Notes under the pieces: generated by a model | The model's database searches: none | What the model saw: the letters and a program-made list of their open reading frames with translations, nothing else | Told to the model about the DNA's origin: nothing | Made by a program: the position numbers and the translations under genes | Origin: Planctomycetota bacterium | GTDB taxonomy: Bacteria; Planctomycetota; UBA11346 | DNA length: 43,542 nt | Assembly: GCA_003136555.1 (NCBI GenBank) | Contig: PLEW01000244.1 | Span: 34,114 to 77,655 of the forward strand | Reading direction: 5' to 3' | Part shown: in pieces, positions 24,284 to 31,763 of the stretch | How the letters are laid out: each line of letters begins with the position of its first letter | How positions within the stretch are numbered: the first letter of the stretch is position 1

Positions 24284-25128
24284 TAGGGCGCATCCTCGAC
24301 GCCGAGGCCGGCATCGATCTCGGACTTCAGCAGCTGCTCCAGGGAAGCGAGCACGGCGCCGCGACCTGGCAGATCGCCGACCAGCCCGCCTTTCACCCGC
24401 ACCTTCACCACCCGGCCATCGAAATCCCAAAGTTCGAGATCCCCGCCGGCGGAACGCACCTCGGGCATGAGCTTGGACTGGACCACCTGCTGGATGCGCA
24501 GCAGGGTCTGGATGCGGCCCTTGGGACCGGCCGGCGCGGCGTGCGCGGCGGGTGCCGCGGCGGGCGCGTGCAGCATCTCGTCAATGATCTTGGGGATGTC
24601 GCTGCGGCAGCTGCCGCAGCCGGTGCCCGCGCCGGTGGCATTGACGACCTCCTCGGGGGTGGTGCATCCCAGGGTGGAGACCGCCTGGCGCACGGTCTCA
24701 TCCAGCACCCCGAAGCAGCGGCACAGCAGGGGATCGAGATCCTGGTCGTGCTCGCTCTCGCCACCCTGGTAGGCGGCCAGGGCGGCGTGCAAGCCGACCC
24801 TCCCCCAGAGGAGCGGCGGCAGTGCCGCCGGGTCCAGCCCGCCGAGGTGGCGCGTCAGCGCGAGCGGCCCCACCGTCTTGGCCTCGTCAAGCTCCATGCC
24901 GAGCAGAAGCTCGGCCATGGCCGAGGTGGCCGCCACCTGGTCAGCGCAGTTGAACACCTGGAACTTGGCCTGGACGATGCGCTTGCCGGCCGCATCCACG
25001 CTGAGGTAGAAGCGCAGCGCATCCCCGACCACGATCGAGCCGACGTCCCCCACCGCACTGGCGTTGAGCAGCTTGCCGACATTGCGGGGCCGGCGCGCGT
25101 GGTCATCGAGGAGTTCGGCGGGCGTCAT
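24283..25128 (-). CDS. NifU-like protein keeping only the ferredoxin-type cysteines
   Basis: A 281-residue protein with the three-domain plan of NifU: IscU-like scaffold (1-122), central BFD-like [2Fe-2S] domain (130-190) and C-terminal Nfu domain (203-275). The central domain has its ligands, C136, C138, C171 and C174 (LCRCFG ... GCGSC). The flanking domains do not. In the scaffold, the first Cys (PxCGD) is V34 in VVGD, only C61 (VFNCADQVAA) remains, and the HCS motif after LPP reads GRV. In the Nfu domain the CxxC is replaced by L249 and D252 (KGGLVGDLPG). It may be a 2Fe-2S electron carrier or a regulatory relic rather than a scaffold. ATG 25128 gives the IscU-like N-terminus; longer frames to 25368 overlap the peptidase gene. 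It follows that gene by 47 bases. Confidence 0.8.
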   Translation of the reverse strand: MTPAELLDDHARRPRNVGKLLNASAVGDVGSIVVGDALRFYLSVDAAGKRIVQAKFQVFNCADQVAATSAMAELLLGMELDEAKTVGPLALTRHLGGLDPAALPPLLWGRVGLHAALAAYQGGESEHDQDLDPLLCRCFGVLDETVRQAVSTLGCTTPEEVVNATGAGTGCGSCRSDIPKIIDEMLHAPAAAPAAHAAPAGPKGRIQTLLRIQQVVQSKLMPEVRSAGGDLELWDFDGRVVKVRVKGGLVGDLPGRGAVLASLEQLLKSEIDAGLGVEDAP

Positions 25129-25161
25129 GTGCCATGCAGGGTTGCCACAGGCGCGCGTGAA

Positions 25162-25183
25162 GCAAGCGCCTGACGCTACTTGC
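25162..25183 (-). terminator. Hairpin around the M16 peptidase stop
   Basis: Plus-strand GCAAG (25162-25166) and CTTGC (25179-25183) enclose 12 bases including the stop (25178-25176, minus strand); an inner AGCG/CGCT pairing is an alternative. It lies between two same-strand genes, so it may be an mRNA processing or stability element rather than a full terminator. Confidence 0.3.
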
Positions 25184-28079
25184 CTGCCGGCAGGGCGGAT
25201 CCGGCACACACCCCCACCACCTGCAGGGCCTTGTCGTTGATCAGGTAGCGTTTCGCCAGCGCGCTGATCTCGGCGCTGGTGATGGAGGCGTAGTCCGCCT
25301 CCATCCGCTCCGCCCACTCGATGCGGAAGGGCTGGCTGGCGGAACGGCTGAGCACGGATGCCAGCCAATATTGGTTCTGCTGGCGCTGGGCCGCCAGGTT
25401 CTTGAGGATGGGGGTCATGACCTGGGCGAGCAGCTCATCGGAGACGCCCTTCTCAGCGAGCTCCTGGGCGATCGCCAGGATCGCGGAGCGTCCCTCCTCC
25501 ACCTTGGCCGGGGCCACCCCGACCTGGGCGATGAGGTAGCCGAAGCCGCGATAGGCTTCGCTGGCGGTGCGCATCGCGAAGGGGCTGTAGGAATCCCCGA
25601 GCTCCTGGCGGATCTTGACGCGCATGCGCTCGTCCAGCACGCCCGCCAGCACCCCGACCCTGCGGGTCCTGGAGATGTCATAGAAATCCTCGGTCGGCCA
25701 GGCCACATCGATCAGCGCCCGCGCCACCGTCCCCGGCACCTCGATGCGGTGCAGACCGGCGGGCAGGGGCGGGCTCTCGGCCAGGTGGGAGGTGTCGATC
25801 GGCTGCCCAGGCGCGGCCCTGGTGGCCAGGCCGACGACCGGCTGGCGCGTCGGCAGGCTGCCGAAGTACTGGGCGATCAGGCTGGCGGTGGATTCCAGCT
25901 GCACATCGCCGACCACGTTGACGACAAGGGGCGCGCTCTCCAGGTAGGGCGTCAACCACGGACGGACGGCGGCGAAGCCGACGCCAGCTGCCTCCTCCGG
26001 GGTAGCCGCCCGGCGTTGCGGGGCACCGCTGACGGCGAGCGCCTGGAAGGTGCGGCCTACCTGCGCATCCAGGCTGGTGGCGATGCTCTGCAGCTGCTGG
26101 TGCCATTCCGCCTTGGCGATAGCCTCGCCGTCGGAGCGCCAGCCCGGATCGGTGAGGAAGGCGCGGATCTCCTGGAAGCAGAGCTCGAGCTCCTTGGGCA
26201 GGCAGGTCGCGGTGAAGGCGAAACCATCCTCGTCGAAACGTGGACCGCTGAGGTGCACCGAGCTGGCCGCCAGGACATCGTGCAGCTCGTCCGCCGAATG
26301 CTTGCCCAGGCCGCCGGCGAGGAAGGCCCGCTCAGCGAACTCCCGCAGTCCCGGTTGGTGTGGCGCCGCTGGGATGGTGATGCGCACCTGGATCAGCACC
26401 TCGTTGGGCTTGACCTCGGTATGCCTGAGCCGCACCGCCACGCCATTCGCGAGCGTGCCCGGCCAGATTGCCAGAGGCAGGGTCGCCGGATGCTCGTCGA
26501 GCCAGCGGCCTGGGGCGGGCGCCTGGCCATAGGCCCAGGTCGCGGTCTTCTGCTGGAGCGGCGGCTCGACCTGGACCAGCTGGGAGGCCTTGTAAGCGGC
26601 TGCGAGCTTCTGTGCCCCATCGGCACCGAGATCATCGGCCCCGGTGACCACCAGGGCGCCATGGCCATCCGGGCAGGTCTTGGCCCAGATCGCCTGCACC
26701 TGGGCGGCATCGGCATGCTCGATCATCGGCCGCAGGAGGTCGCGCTCCTGCGCCGGGCTGAGGAACACCTCATCGGCATGCACCGAGCGGTAGAGGGCGT
26801 CGGTGAGCGCGCTGTTGCTGCGGTTGGCTGCGTGCGCGACCGCCTCGTCGAGCTGCGCGCCGAATTCGGCGCGCGCCACTGTGAGCTCGGCCTCGGTGGG
26901 ACCATAGTGCAGGAAGCGGCGCACCTCCTGTTCGATCACCGCTACCGCCTCGAGCGCGCCGCCCTGGCGCAGCTTGGCCTGGATGCCGGCGTGGAAGAGG
27001 TCGAGCCACTGGTACGACTCCGCCTCCGCCTCGATCAGCGGCCCCTGGGGATGCTTGGCGATGGAATCGCGGAAGCGGCGCGACACGATCATCTCCCCCA
27101 GGGTGCGCAGGACGCCTTCCTGGCGAGCCGCGAGGCTGTCATGCGGGCGGGGCCGGCCGCGCACCAGGATCAGGCTCAGGCTGGTGCCCTCCGCCTCCGG
27201 CTCGCGGTGGTAGCTGGCATCGAAGCCGTCGCTCTTGGGCTGGCCAATGGCGGGAGGCTGGGGCGCGGGGGTGCGCGCCTTCAGGCCCGAGAAGGCGGTG
27301 CGGATGCGCTCGCTGATGGTGGCGGGGTCGATGGCGCCGGCGACGGCCAGGACCATGCGTTCCGGCCGGTACCAGGTGTCGTAATAGTCCCGCAGCAGGC
27401 TCGCATCGGCATCCTCGATCGCCGACTTGATGCCGATGGCGAAGCGGTCGGGGATGAGCAAGCCGGGATAGTAGGCGTGATAGATGGTCAGCCACTCACG
27501 GAAACCGGGATTGTCGCGATCGCGCATCTCCGCCAGGATCACGCCGCGTTCGCGATTGACCTCGATGGGCGAGATGAGCATGCCACCGGCATAATCGGCC
27601 ATCACCTGCAGCCCGGTGGTGATGGTCGCCGCCCGCGGATCGGGCAGATCGAGCTTGTAGACGGTCTCATCGAAGCTGGTATGGGCGTTGGTATCGGCGC
27701 CGAATGCCAGGCCGAGTCCCTGGAGTACGGTGATGAGCTTGCCGGGTGGGAAGTGGGTGGTGCCATTGAAGGCCATATGCTCGAGGAAATGCGCCAGCCC
27801 ACGCTGCTCCTCGCGCTCGAGCAGGCTGCCGCTCTCCACCAGGAGGCGCAGGGATACCTTGTCGAGGGGCTGCTGGTTGGGCATCAGGCAGTAGCGCATG
27901 CCATTGTCGAGCCGGCCCCAGGTGACCGCCGGGTCGGGATGCAGGTCGCTGACCGCCTGCGGGAATTCCGGCGCCACCACCACACCGTCCGCCGCGCCGA
28001 AGAGCACGGCCCCCCCCTGGAGCAGGCCGAGGGCAAGGCCGAGGCTGAGTGCGAAGATCGGTGGCAGGCGCTGGCTCAT
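25176..28079 (-). CDS. M16 family zinc peptidase, exported
   Basis: A 967-residue pitrilysin/insulinase-type protein in the full-length form with two halves. The signal peptide is clear: MSQRLPPIFALSLGLALGLL, mature from about 30. The inverted zinc motif HFLEH (97-101) is intact, followed by the third ligand Glu177 (NRERGVILAEM). The opening WGRLDNGMRYCLMPNQQP is the usual 'LxNGLxvxxxxxP' start of the family. The second half (from about 480) has the M16 fold without an active site, with domain landmarks such as PLVVNVVGD and RVGVLAGVLDERMR near the end. Probably a periplasmic protease clearing peptides. Start: ATG 28079, with AGAGG seven bases upstream; TTG two codons earlier is less likely. 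Upstream of the NifU-like gene on the same strand, with no obvious functional tie. Confidence 0.92.
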   Translation of the reverse strand: MSQRLPPIFALSLGLALGLLQGGAVLFGAADGVVVAPEFPQAVSDLHPDPAVTWGRLDNGMRYCLMPNQQPLDKVSLRLLVESGSLLEREEQRGLAHFLEHMAFNGTTHFPPGKLITVLQGLGLAFGADTNAHTSFDETVYKLDLPDPRAATITTGLQVMADYAGGMLISPIEVNRERGVILAEMRDRDNPGFREWLTIYHAYYPGLLIPDRFAIGIKSAIEDADASLLRDYYDTWYRPERMVLAVAGAIDPATISERIRTAFSGLKARTPAPQPPAIGQPKSDGFDASYHREPEAEGTSLSLILVRGRPRPHDSLAARQEGVLRTLGEMIVSRRFRDSIAKHPQGPLIEAEAESYQWLDLFHAGIQAKLRQGGALEAVAVIEQEVRRFLHYGPTEAELTVARAEFGAQLDEAVAHAANRSNSALTDALYRSVHADEVFLSPAQERDLLRPMIEHADAAQVQAIWAKTCPDGHGALVVTGADDLGADGAQKLAAAYKASQLVQVEPPLQQKTATWAYGQAPAPGRWLDEHPATLPLAIWPGTLANGVAVRLRHTEVKPNEVLIQVRITIPAAPHQPGLREFAERAFLAGGLGKHSADELHDVLAASSVHLSGPRFDEDGFAFTATCLPKELELCFQEIRAFLTDPGWRSDGEAIAKAEWHQQLQSIATSLDAQVGRTFQALAVSGAPQRRAATPEEAAGVGFAAVRPWLTPYLESAPLVVNVVGDVQLESTASLIAQYFGSLPTRQPVVGLATRAAPGQPIDTSHLAESPPLPAGLHRIEVPGTVARALIDVAWPTEDFYDISRTRRVGVLAGVLDERMRVKIRQELGDSYSPFAMRTASEAYRGFGYLIAQVGVAPAKVEEGRSAILAIAQELAEKGVSDELLAQVMTPILKNLAAQRQQNQYWLASVLSRSASQPFRIEWAERMEADYASITSAEISALAKRYLINDKALQVVGVCAGSALPAGK

Positions 28080-28256
28080 GTGCAATCCTCTGTGCTGTCT
28101 GACGGCAGTGGCCCGGACGGCTTACGCCCGGGTTCGGCAACGTAGTTGGACTGGGCAGCAGACACGGCTAGAAAGCCAGCACATGCAGCTTAGCGCGCTT
28201 GTCCAGATGCGATCCGCCACCCTCCGCCGCCAGCCGGACCAGGGAGCGGACTGCCC

Positions 28257-29996
28257 ATGCTGACAGCGGCCCGGCCATGGCAGTGCCGCCCGGCTCCGGC
28301 GGACATCATCAGCGAACTCGAGCACGAGTTGCGCCTGGGTCCGCTGACTGCCCGGCTGCTCGCCTTGCGTGGCGTGCAGGGATCCGAGCAGGCGCAGGCC
28401 TTCCTGGGCAAGCGCATGAAGGATCTGCATGCACCCGAGCTGATGCACGGCATGGCGGTGGCCGCCGCCCGCTTCGCCGACGCCATCGCCAAGCGGGAGC
28501 GCATCCTGATCCATGGTGACTACGATGTCGACGGCTCGACCTCGGTCGCCCTGCTGTGCCATTTCGTGCGCGTCTGCAGCCACCAGGCGATCGCCTGGAT
28601 ACCCCATCGCCGCATCGATGGCTATGGCCTGAGCGAAGCTAGCCTCCAGGCGGTGGTTGAGCACCGCGCGGATCTGATGATCACCGTCGACTGCGGCATC
28701 GCCGACCACGGCATCGCCCGGCGCATCGAGCAGGAGACCGGCTGCACGGTGCTCATCACCGACCATCATCTGCCCCAGGGCGAGCTGCCCGCCTGCACGG
28801 CGGTCTGCAATCCCAACCACCCGCAGTGCACCTACCCTGACAAGCATCTCGCCGGGGTCGGCGTGGCATGGAAGCTCGCCTGGGCGACCGCCAAGGTCCT
28901 CAGCGGCGGCGACAAGGTGACGGATCGCCTACGCGCCTTCCTGCTCGACAGCCTGAGCCTGGTGGCCATCGGCACCGTCGCCGACTGCGCTTCGCTGGTC
29001 GGCGAGAACCGCATCCTCGTCCACCATGGCCTGCTGGCGCTGGAGCGCAGCGCCAATCCAGGCCTGAGCGCCCTGCGCGAGCAGACCCGCCTCGAGGGCG
29101 CCATCTGCGCCGCCGACGTGGGCTGGAAGATGGGTCCGCTGCTGAATGCCTCCGGGCGTGTCGGCAGCGCGATGGCCAATATCCGCCTGCTGACCGCCGA
29201 TACCGAGCAGGAGGCCCGCGAGGTGCTGGGGACCATCGTCACCGAGAACGAGGAGCGAAAACGGCTGACCCAGATGCTGACCGCCGACCTGATGGCCGAG
29301 GTCGAGCACAATCCCGCCTACGCCTCGCGAGCCAGCCTGGTCTTCGCCGGCGAGGGCTGGCACGCCGGAGTGGTCGGCATCGTCGCCAGCCGGCTGGTCG
29401 AGGCCTTCGGCAAGCCGAGCGCCGTGATCGCCATCCAGGATGGCGCGGGGAAGGGCAGCCTGCGCAGCGTGCCCCTCATCCATCTCGGCGAGGCGGTGGA
29501 CGCGTGCCGGCACCTGCTGATCAAGGGCGGGGGCCACGCGATGGCGGCCGGCATCTCGATCCGCCACGATCAGGTGCAGGCCTTCAGCGAAGCCTTCGAG
29601 CGCCATGTCTCCGGCCGCGTACCATCGAGCCACCTGGTCCCACGGACCGAATATGATGGCGAGGTATCGATCAGCGCCCTGGACGCCGACTTCTTCACCC
29701 ATCTGGAATGGATGGCGCCCTTCGGCATCGCCAATCCGGAGCCCGTGCTCCAGGTCCGCGGTGCGCTGTTCGTCTCCCGGCCCAAGCTCTTCGGCAAGGA
29801 TGGCGACCATATGCGCGCCGCGATCAGCGATGCCGGCGGCGGGATGCGCGAGATGCTCGCCTGGCGCGCCAAGGAGCACTTCACCGATTTCTGTGCCGGC
29901 GGCTCGCGCTTCGATCTGCTGGTCCGCCCGCAAGCTGGCCGGTGGCGGGGGGGATTGCAGCCGCGCCTGGTCTTCGTCGATGGCAAGACGGTCTAG
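28257..29996 (+). CDS. recJ: Single-stranded-DNA exonuclease RecJ
   Basis: A 579-residue DHH-family 5'-3' exonuclease used in recombination, mismatch and base-excision repair. Conserved metal motifs appear in order: LIHGDYDVDGSTS (84-96), TVDCGI, LITDHHLP, and CNPNHPQCTYPDKHLAGVGVAWK (landmarks CNPN and HLAGVGVA). The DHHA1 domain carries FAGEGWHAGVVGIVASRL and KGGGHAMAAGIS. The C-terminal OB-fold part (FGIANPEPVLQVRG) is also present. Length agrees with E. coli RecJ (577). The block usually read RGSARS appears as KGSLRS. ATG 28257 is used: it precedes conserved sequence by about 25 residues, and no ribosome-binding sequence decides. Divergent from the M16 gene with a 177-base gap; the acyltransferase follows after 141 bases. 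Confidence 0.95.
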   Translation: MLTAARPWQCRPAPADIISELEHELRLGPLTARLLALRGVQGSEQAQAFLGKRMKDLHAPELMHGMAVAAARFADAIAKRERILIHGDYDVDGSTSVALLCHFVRVCSHQAIAWIPHRRIDGYGLSEASLQAVVEHRADLMITVDCGIADHGIARRIEQETGCTVLITDHHLPQGELPACTAVCNPNHPQCTYPDKHLAGVGVAWKLAWATAKVLSGGDKVTDRLRAFLLDSLSLVAIGTVADCASLVGENRILVHHGLLALERSANPGLSALREQTRLEGAICAADVGWKMGPLLNASGRVGSAMANIRLLTADTEQEAREVLGTIVTENEERKRLTQMLTADLMAEVEHNPAYASRASLVFAGEGWHAGVVGIVASRLVEAFGKPSAVIAIQDGAGKGSLRSVPLIHLGEAVDACRHLLIKGGGHAMAAGISIRHDQVQAFSEAFERHVSGRVPSSHLVPRTEYDGEVSISALDADFFTHLEWMAPFGIANPEPVLQVRGALFVSRPKLFGKDGDHMRAAISDAGGGMREMLAWRAKEHFTDFCAGGSRFDLLVRPQAGRWRGGLQPRLVFVDGKTV

Positions 29997-30094
29997 CGAT
30001 GCAGGTTGGACGGTGAACCGCCGACATCCGCCACTGGCCTGGACTGGCGCTGCGGTGCGGGCTGCCTCCCCGCCAAGCGCCTGGGCCCGTCCCG

Positions 30095-30112
30095 GCGGCG
30101 GCCTCCCGCCGC
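30095..30112 (+). terminator. 7-bp tetraloop hairpin between recJ and acyltransferase
   Basis: GCGGCGG (30095-30101) and CCGCCGC (30106-30112) with a 4-nt CCTC loop, 26 bases before the acyltransferase start and about 100 after the recJ stop. No T-run. Could mark the recJ 3' end or act in the leader of the next gene. Confidence 0.35.
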
Positions 30113-30137
30113 GACCGGACAGCGGGACCTGCCAACC

Positions 30138-31037
30138 ATGAGCCGCGACGTGCTCGCCGGCTATCCGAGGCTGAGGCTGCTCGTGTACCGCTGCAAATCG
30201 GCGATCGCCCGCACCAGCCCGCTGTGGCTGGGCCGCATCCTCGCGTACGGCGTGGGTACGGTGCTGTGGGCCTTCGATGCCCGCGGACGCAAGGTGGTCG
30301 CGCGCAATCTTGCCCATTTCATCCCCGTGCGCTGCCCTGAGGCGCGTGCGCGAGCGGTGCGCAGGAATTACATCGCCTTCAGCTGGTACATCTACGAATC
30401 CTTCCGCCTGCACCGCCTGCCGCCGGCCTTCTTCCGCCCCCCGGCGCTGACCATCACCGACCCTTGGGGGGTGTTCGCGCAGCGGCCGCTGCGCACACCT
30501 GCCATCCTGGTCACCGTGCACAGCAATTGGGAGCTCATCACAGCCGCCATCTATCATCTCGGCCTGATCGAGCGCGTCGAGGTGATCGCGCTCAGCAGCG
30601 GCGACCGGGCGATCGATGCGCTGTTCGAACGCATGCGCAACGCCGTCGGCGCCCATAGCCTGAACCTCGATCAGGCGCCGTTGGGTGCGCTGCGCGCCTT
30701 GCGCGCCGGCAAGATCCTCGGGGTCGTCGGCGATCGCGATTATACCGGCAACGGCCTGCGCGTGCCCTTCGCCGGCGAGGCCATGTCGCTGCCGCTGGGA
30801 CCGGCAGCCCTGGCGGTGCAGACGCATGCCCCGATCATCCCGCTGTACCTCGCGCGTCGCACGCACACCAGCTTCTCCCTGGTGGTCGGTCGTCCGATCC
30901 ACGCCGATCCCACCTGCTCGAAGGCCGACCAGGTGGTCGCCCTGACGCACCAGCTTGCTGCGGTGATGGTGCGCTTCATCGTCGCGGCGCCGGCGCAGTG
31001 GATCTCCTTCCACGATGCCTGGCGGCGGCAGCCGTGA
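30138..31037 (+). CDS. LpxL/HtrB-type lipid acyltransferase
   Basis: A 299-residue member of the LpxL/LpxM lysophospholipid acyltransferase family that adds late acyl chains to lipid A or related lipids at the inner membrane. Family landmarks are the early segment ARNLAHFIPVRCPEARARAVRRNY (ARNL, ARAVRRNY), a mid-protein ALRAGKILGVVGDRDYTGNG, VPFAGE, and PIIPLYLARR. The catalytic motif is normally HX4(D/E), as in GHFGNWE; here it reads H128-SNW-E132, one residue shorter (HX3E). It has a hydrophobic stretch in the first 50 residues. ATG 30138 gives a sensible N-terminus; 44 upstream codons (to 30006) are not homologous. It follows recJ on the same strand. No Lpx genes are nearby. The substrate is unknown; the call is to family. 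Confidence 0.8.
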   Translation: MSRDVLAGYPRLRLLVYRCKSAIARTSPLWLGRILAYGVGTVLWAFDARGRKVVARNLAHFIPVRCPEARARAVRRNYIAFSWYIYESFRLHRLPPAFFRPPALTITDPWGVFAQRPLRTPAILVTVHSNWELITAAIYHLGLIERVEVIALSSGDRAIDALFERMRNAVGAHSLNLDQAPLGALRALRAGKILGVVGDRDYTGNGLRVPFAGEAMSLPLGPAALAVQTHAPIIPLYLARRTHTSFSLVVGRPIHADPTCSKADQVVALTHQLAAVMVRFIVAAPAQWISFHDAWRRQP

Positions 31038-31046
31038 GGGCGCCGC
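31022..31046 (+). terminator. Stop-codon hairpin of the acyltransferase
   Basis: GCGGCG (31022-31027) pairs with CGCCGC (31041-31046), 6 bp, with a 13-nt loop that contains the TGA at 31035-31037. No T-run. It lies just ahead of the convergent CPVTG gene end. Confidence 0.35.
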
Positions 31047-31059
31047 AGCGAAGGCACGG

Positions 31060-31356
31060 CTAGTCGTGGATGTCGGCCTGGCGATTGGCCTTGGCGGCGG
31101 CGATGTAGGCCTCGGGATTGGCCTTGACGCGCTCGGCTGCCGCGGCATCGGCCACCGCGATGACCAGGCGCACGGCATGCTCGCCCTTGCCGGTGCTGAT
31201 CAATACCGGCGGGATGCTGCGATCGACCGCCCGGCCGGTGACCGGACAAATCGAATTGATCGGAACGAGATCGGCAGCACCCAGGACGGGGGAGGCGCAC
31301 AGGGCCAGCAGCAGGATCATGGGTGCGGGTCGCATGATGGGCGCAGATCCGGGCAT
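31060..31356 (-). CDS. Small exported CPVTG-motif protein
   Basis: A 98-residue protein with a signal peptide (MRPAPMILLLALCASPVLGA after a short leader) and a mature part of about 70 residues. The motif INSICPVTGRAVDRS resembles the 'NxxCPVSGKPVD' start of YHS-like heavy-metal proteins, and the ending ANPEAYIAAAKANRQ recalls their 'DPxKYxAK' C-terminus. The cysteine-rich middle (FCCxGC) found in that group is missing: one Cys remains in the mature part. It might be a single-Cys relative or an unrelated domain. ATG 31356 has GGAG about nine bases upstream; ATG 31335 lacks one. It lies 80 bases after the PII gene on the same strand and may share its transcript. The stop is in a small CACG/CGTG hairpin (31055-31068). 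Confidence 0.55.
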   Translation of the reverse strand: MPGSAPIMRPAPMILLLALCASPVLGAADLVPINSICPVTGRAVDRSIPPVLISTGKGEHAVRLVIAVADAAAAERVKANPEAYIAAAKANRQADIHD

Positions 31357-31436
31357 GTGGAAGCTCCAGCGTGGGAGAGGATCACGCGACGACAAGGACG
31401 GTTCGCCCGCGGTCGGACAGCGGATGCCGACCCGGT

Positions 31437-31748
31437 TCAGTAGGTCAGATCGGCGCCGCATTCCTGGAAGAGGATCTTGCCATCGCCGATCCGCCCGGTC
31501 CGGCAGATGGCGCACACCAGCTCGACCAGCTCATCCATGCGCTCCAGGGCGATGAATCCAGAGACCTCTACCTTGGGCAGGAAGTCGATGGCGTACTCGG
31601 CATCGTGGTAGTTCTCGAGATGGCCCTTCTGCCGACCGTAGCCCCGGCATTCGGCCGCGACCAGGTCCTCGACCCAGCCGGTGGCGCTCAGCCGCTGGCA
31701 CAGCACTTCGGCGCGCTGCGGACGCACCACCATCATCGCCTTGATCAT
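31437..31748 (-). CDS. PII-family signalling protein (GlnB/GlnK-like)
   Basis: A 103-residue PII protein, a trimeric sensor of ATP/ADP and 2-oxoglutarate. The T-loop block GYGRQKGHLENYHDAEYAIDFLPKVE is conserved at GRQKGH and DFLPK (positions 37-58), with Tyr52 at the site uridylylated in E. coli (Tyr51). The B-loop TGRIGDGKI is intact. Two differences: the T-loop tip is YHDAEY rather than YRGAEY, and the C-terminus ends FQECGADLTY without the RIRTGE tail carrying arginines that contact ATP. So nucleotide binding may differ from standard PII. Start ATG 31748 lies 15 bases after the accA stop, so the two are probably co-transcribed. No ammonium transporter or glutamine synthetase is nearby. 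A tie to acetyl-CoA carboxylase is suggested by position. Confidence 0.88.
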   Translation of the reverse strand: MIKAMMVVRPQRAEVLCQRLSATGWVEDLVAAECRGYGRQKGHLENYHDAEYAIDFLPKVEVSGFIALERMDELVELVCAICRTGRIGDGKILFQECGADLTY

Positions 31749-31763
31749 GCGTGAACGACCGCC

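Noticed and set aside
25371-28145. A 924-codon open frame on the plus strand opposite the M16 peptidase gene
   Set aside because: It mirrors the peptidase codons, is rich in Arg/Gly/Leu/Gln without family motifs, and the minus strand has a clear enzyme with its active site. GC-rich coding makes long antisense frames common.
28929-31178. A 749-codon minus-strand frame across recJ and the acyltransferase
   Set aside because: It overlaps two recognised plus-strand genes and shows no known motif; composition is that of a shadow frame.
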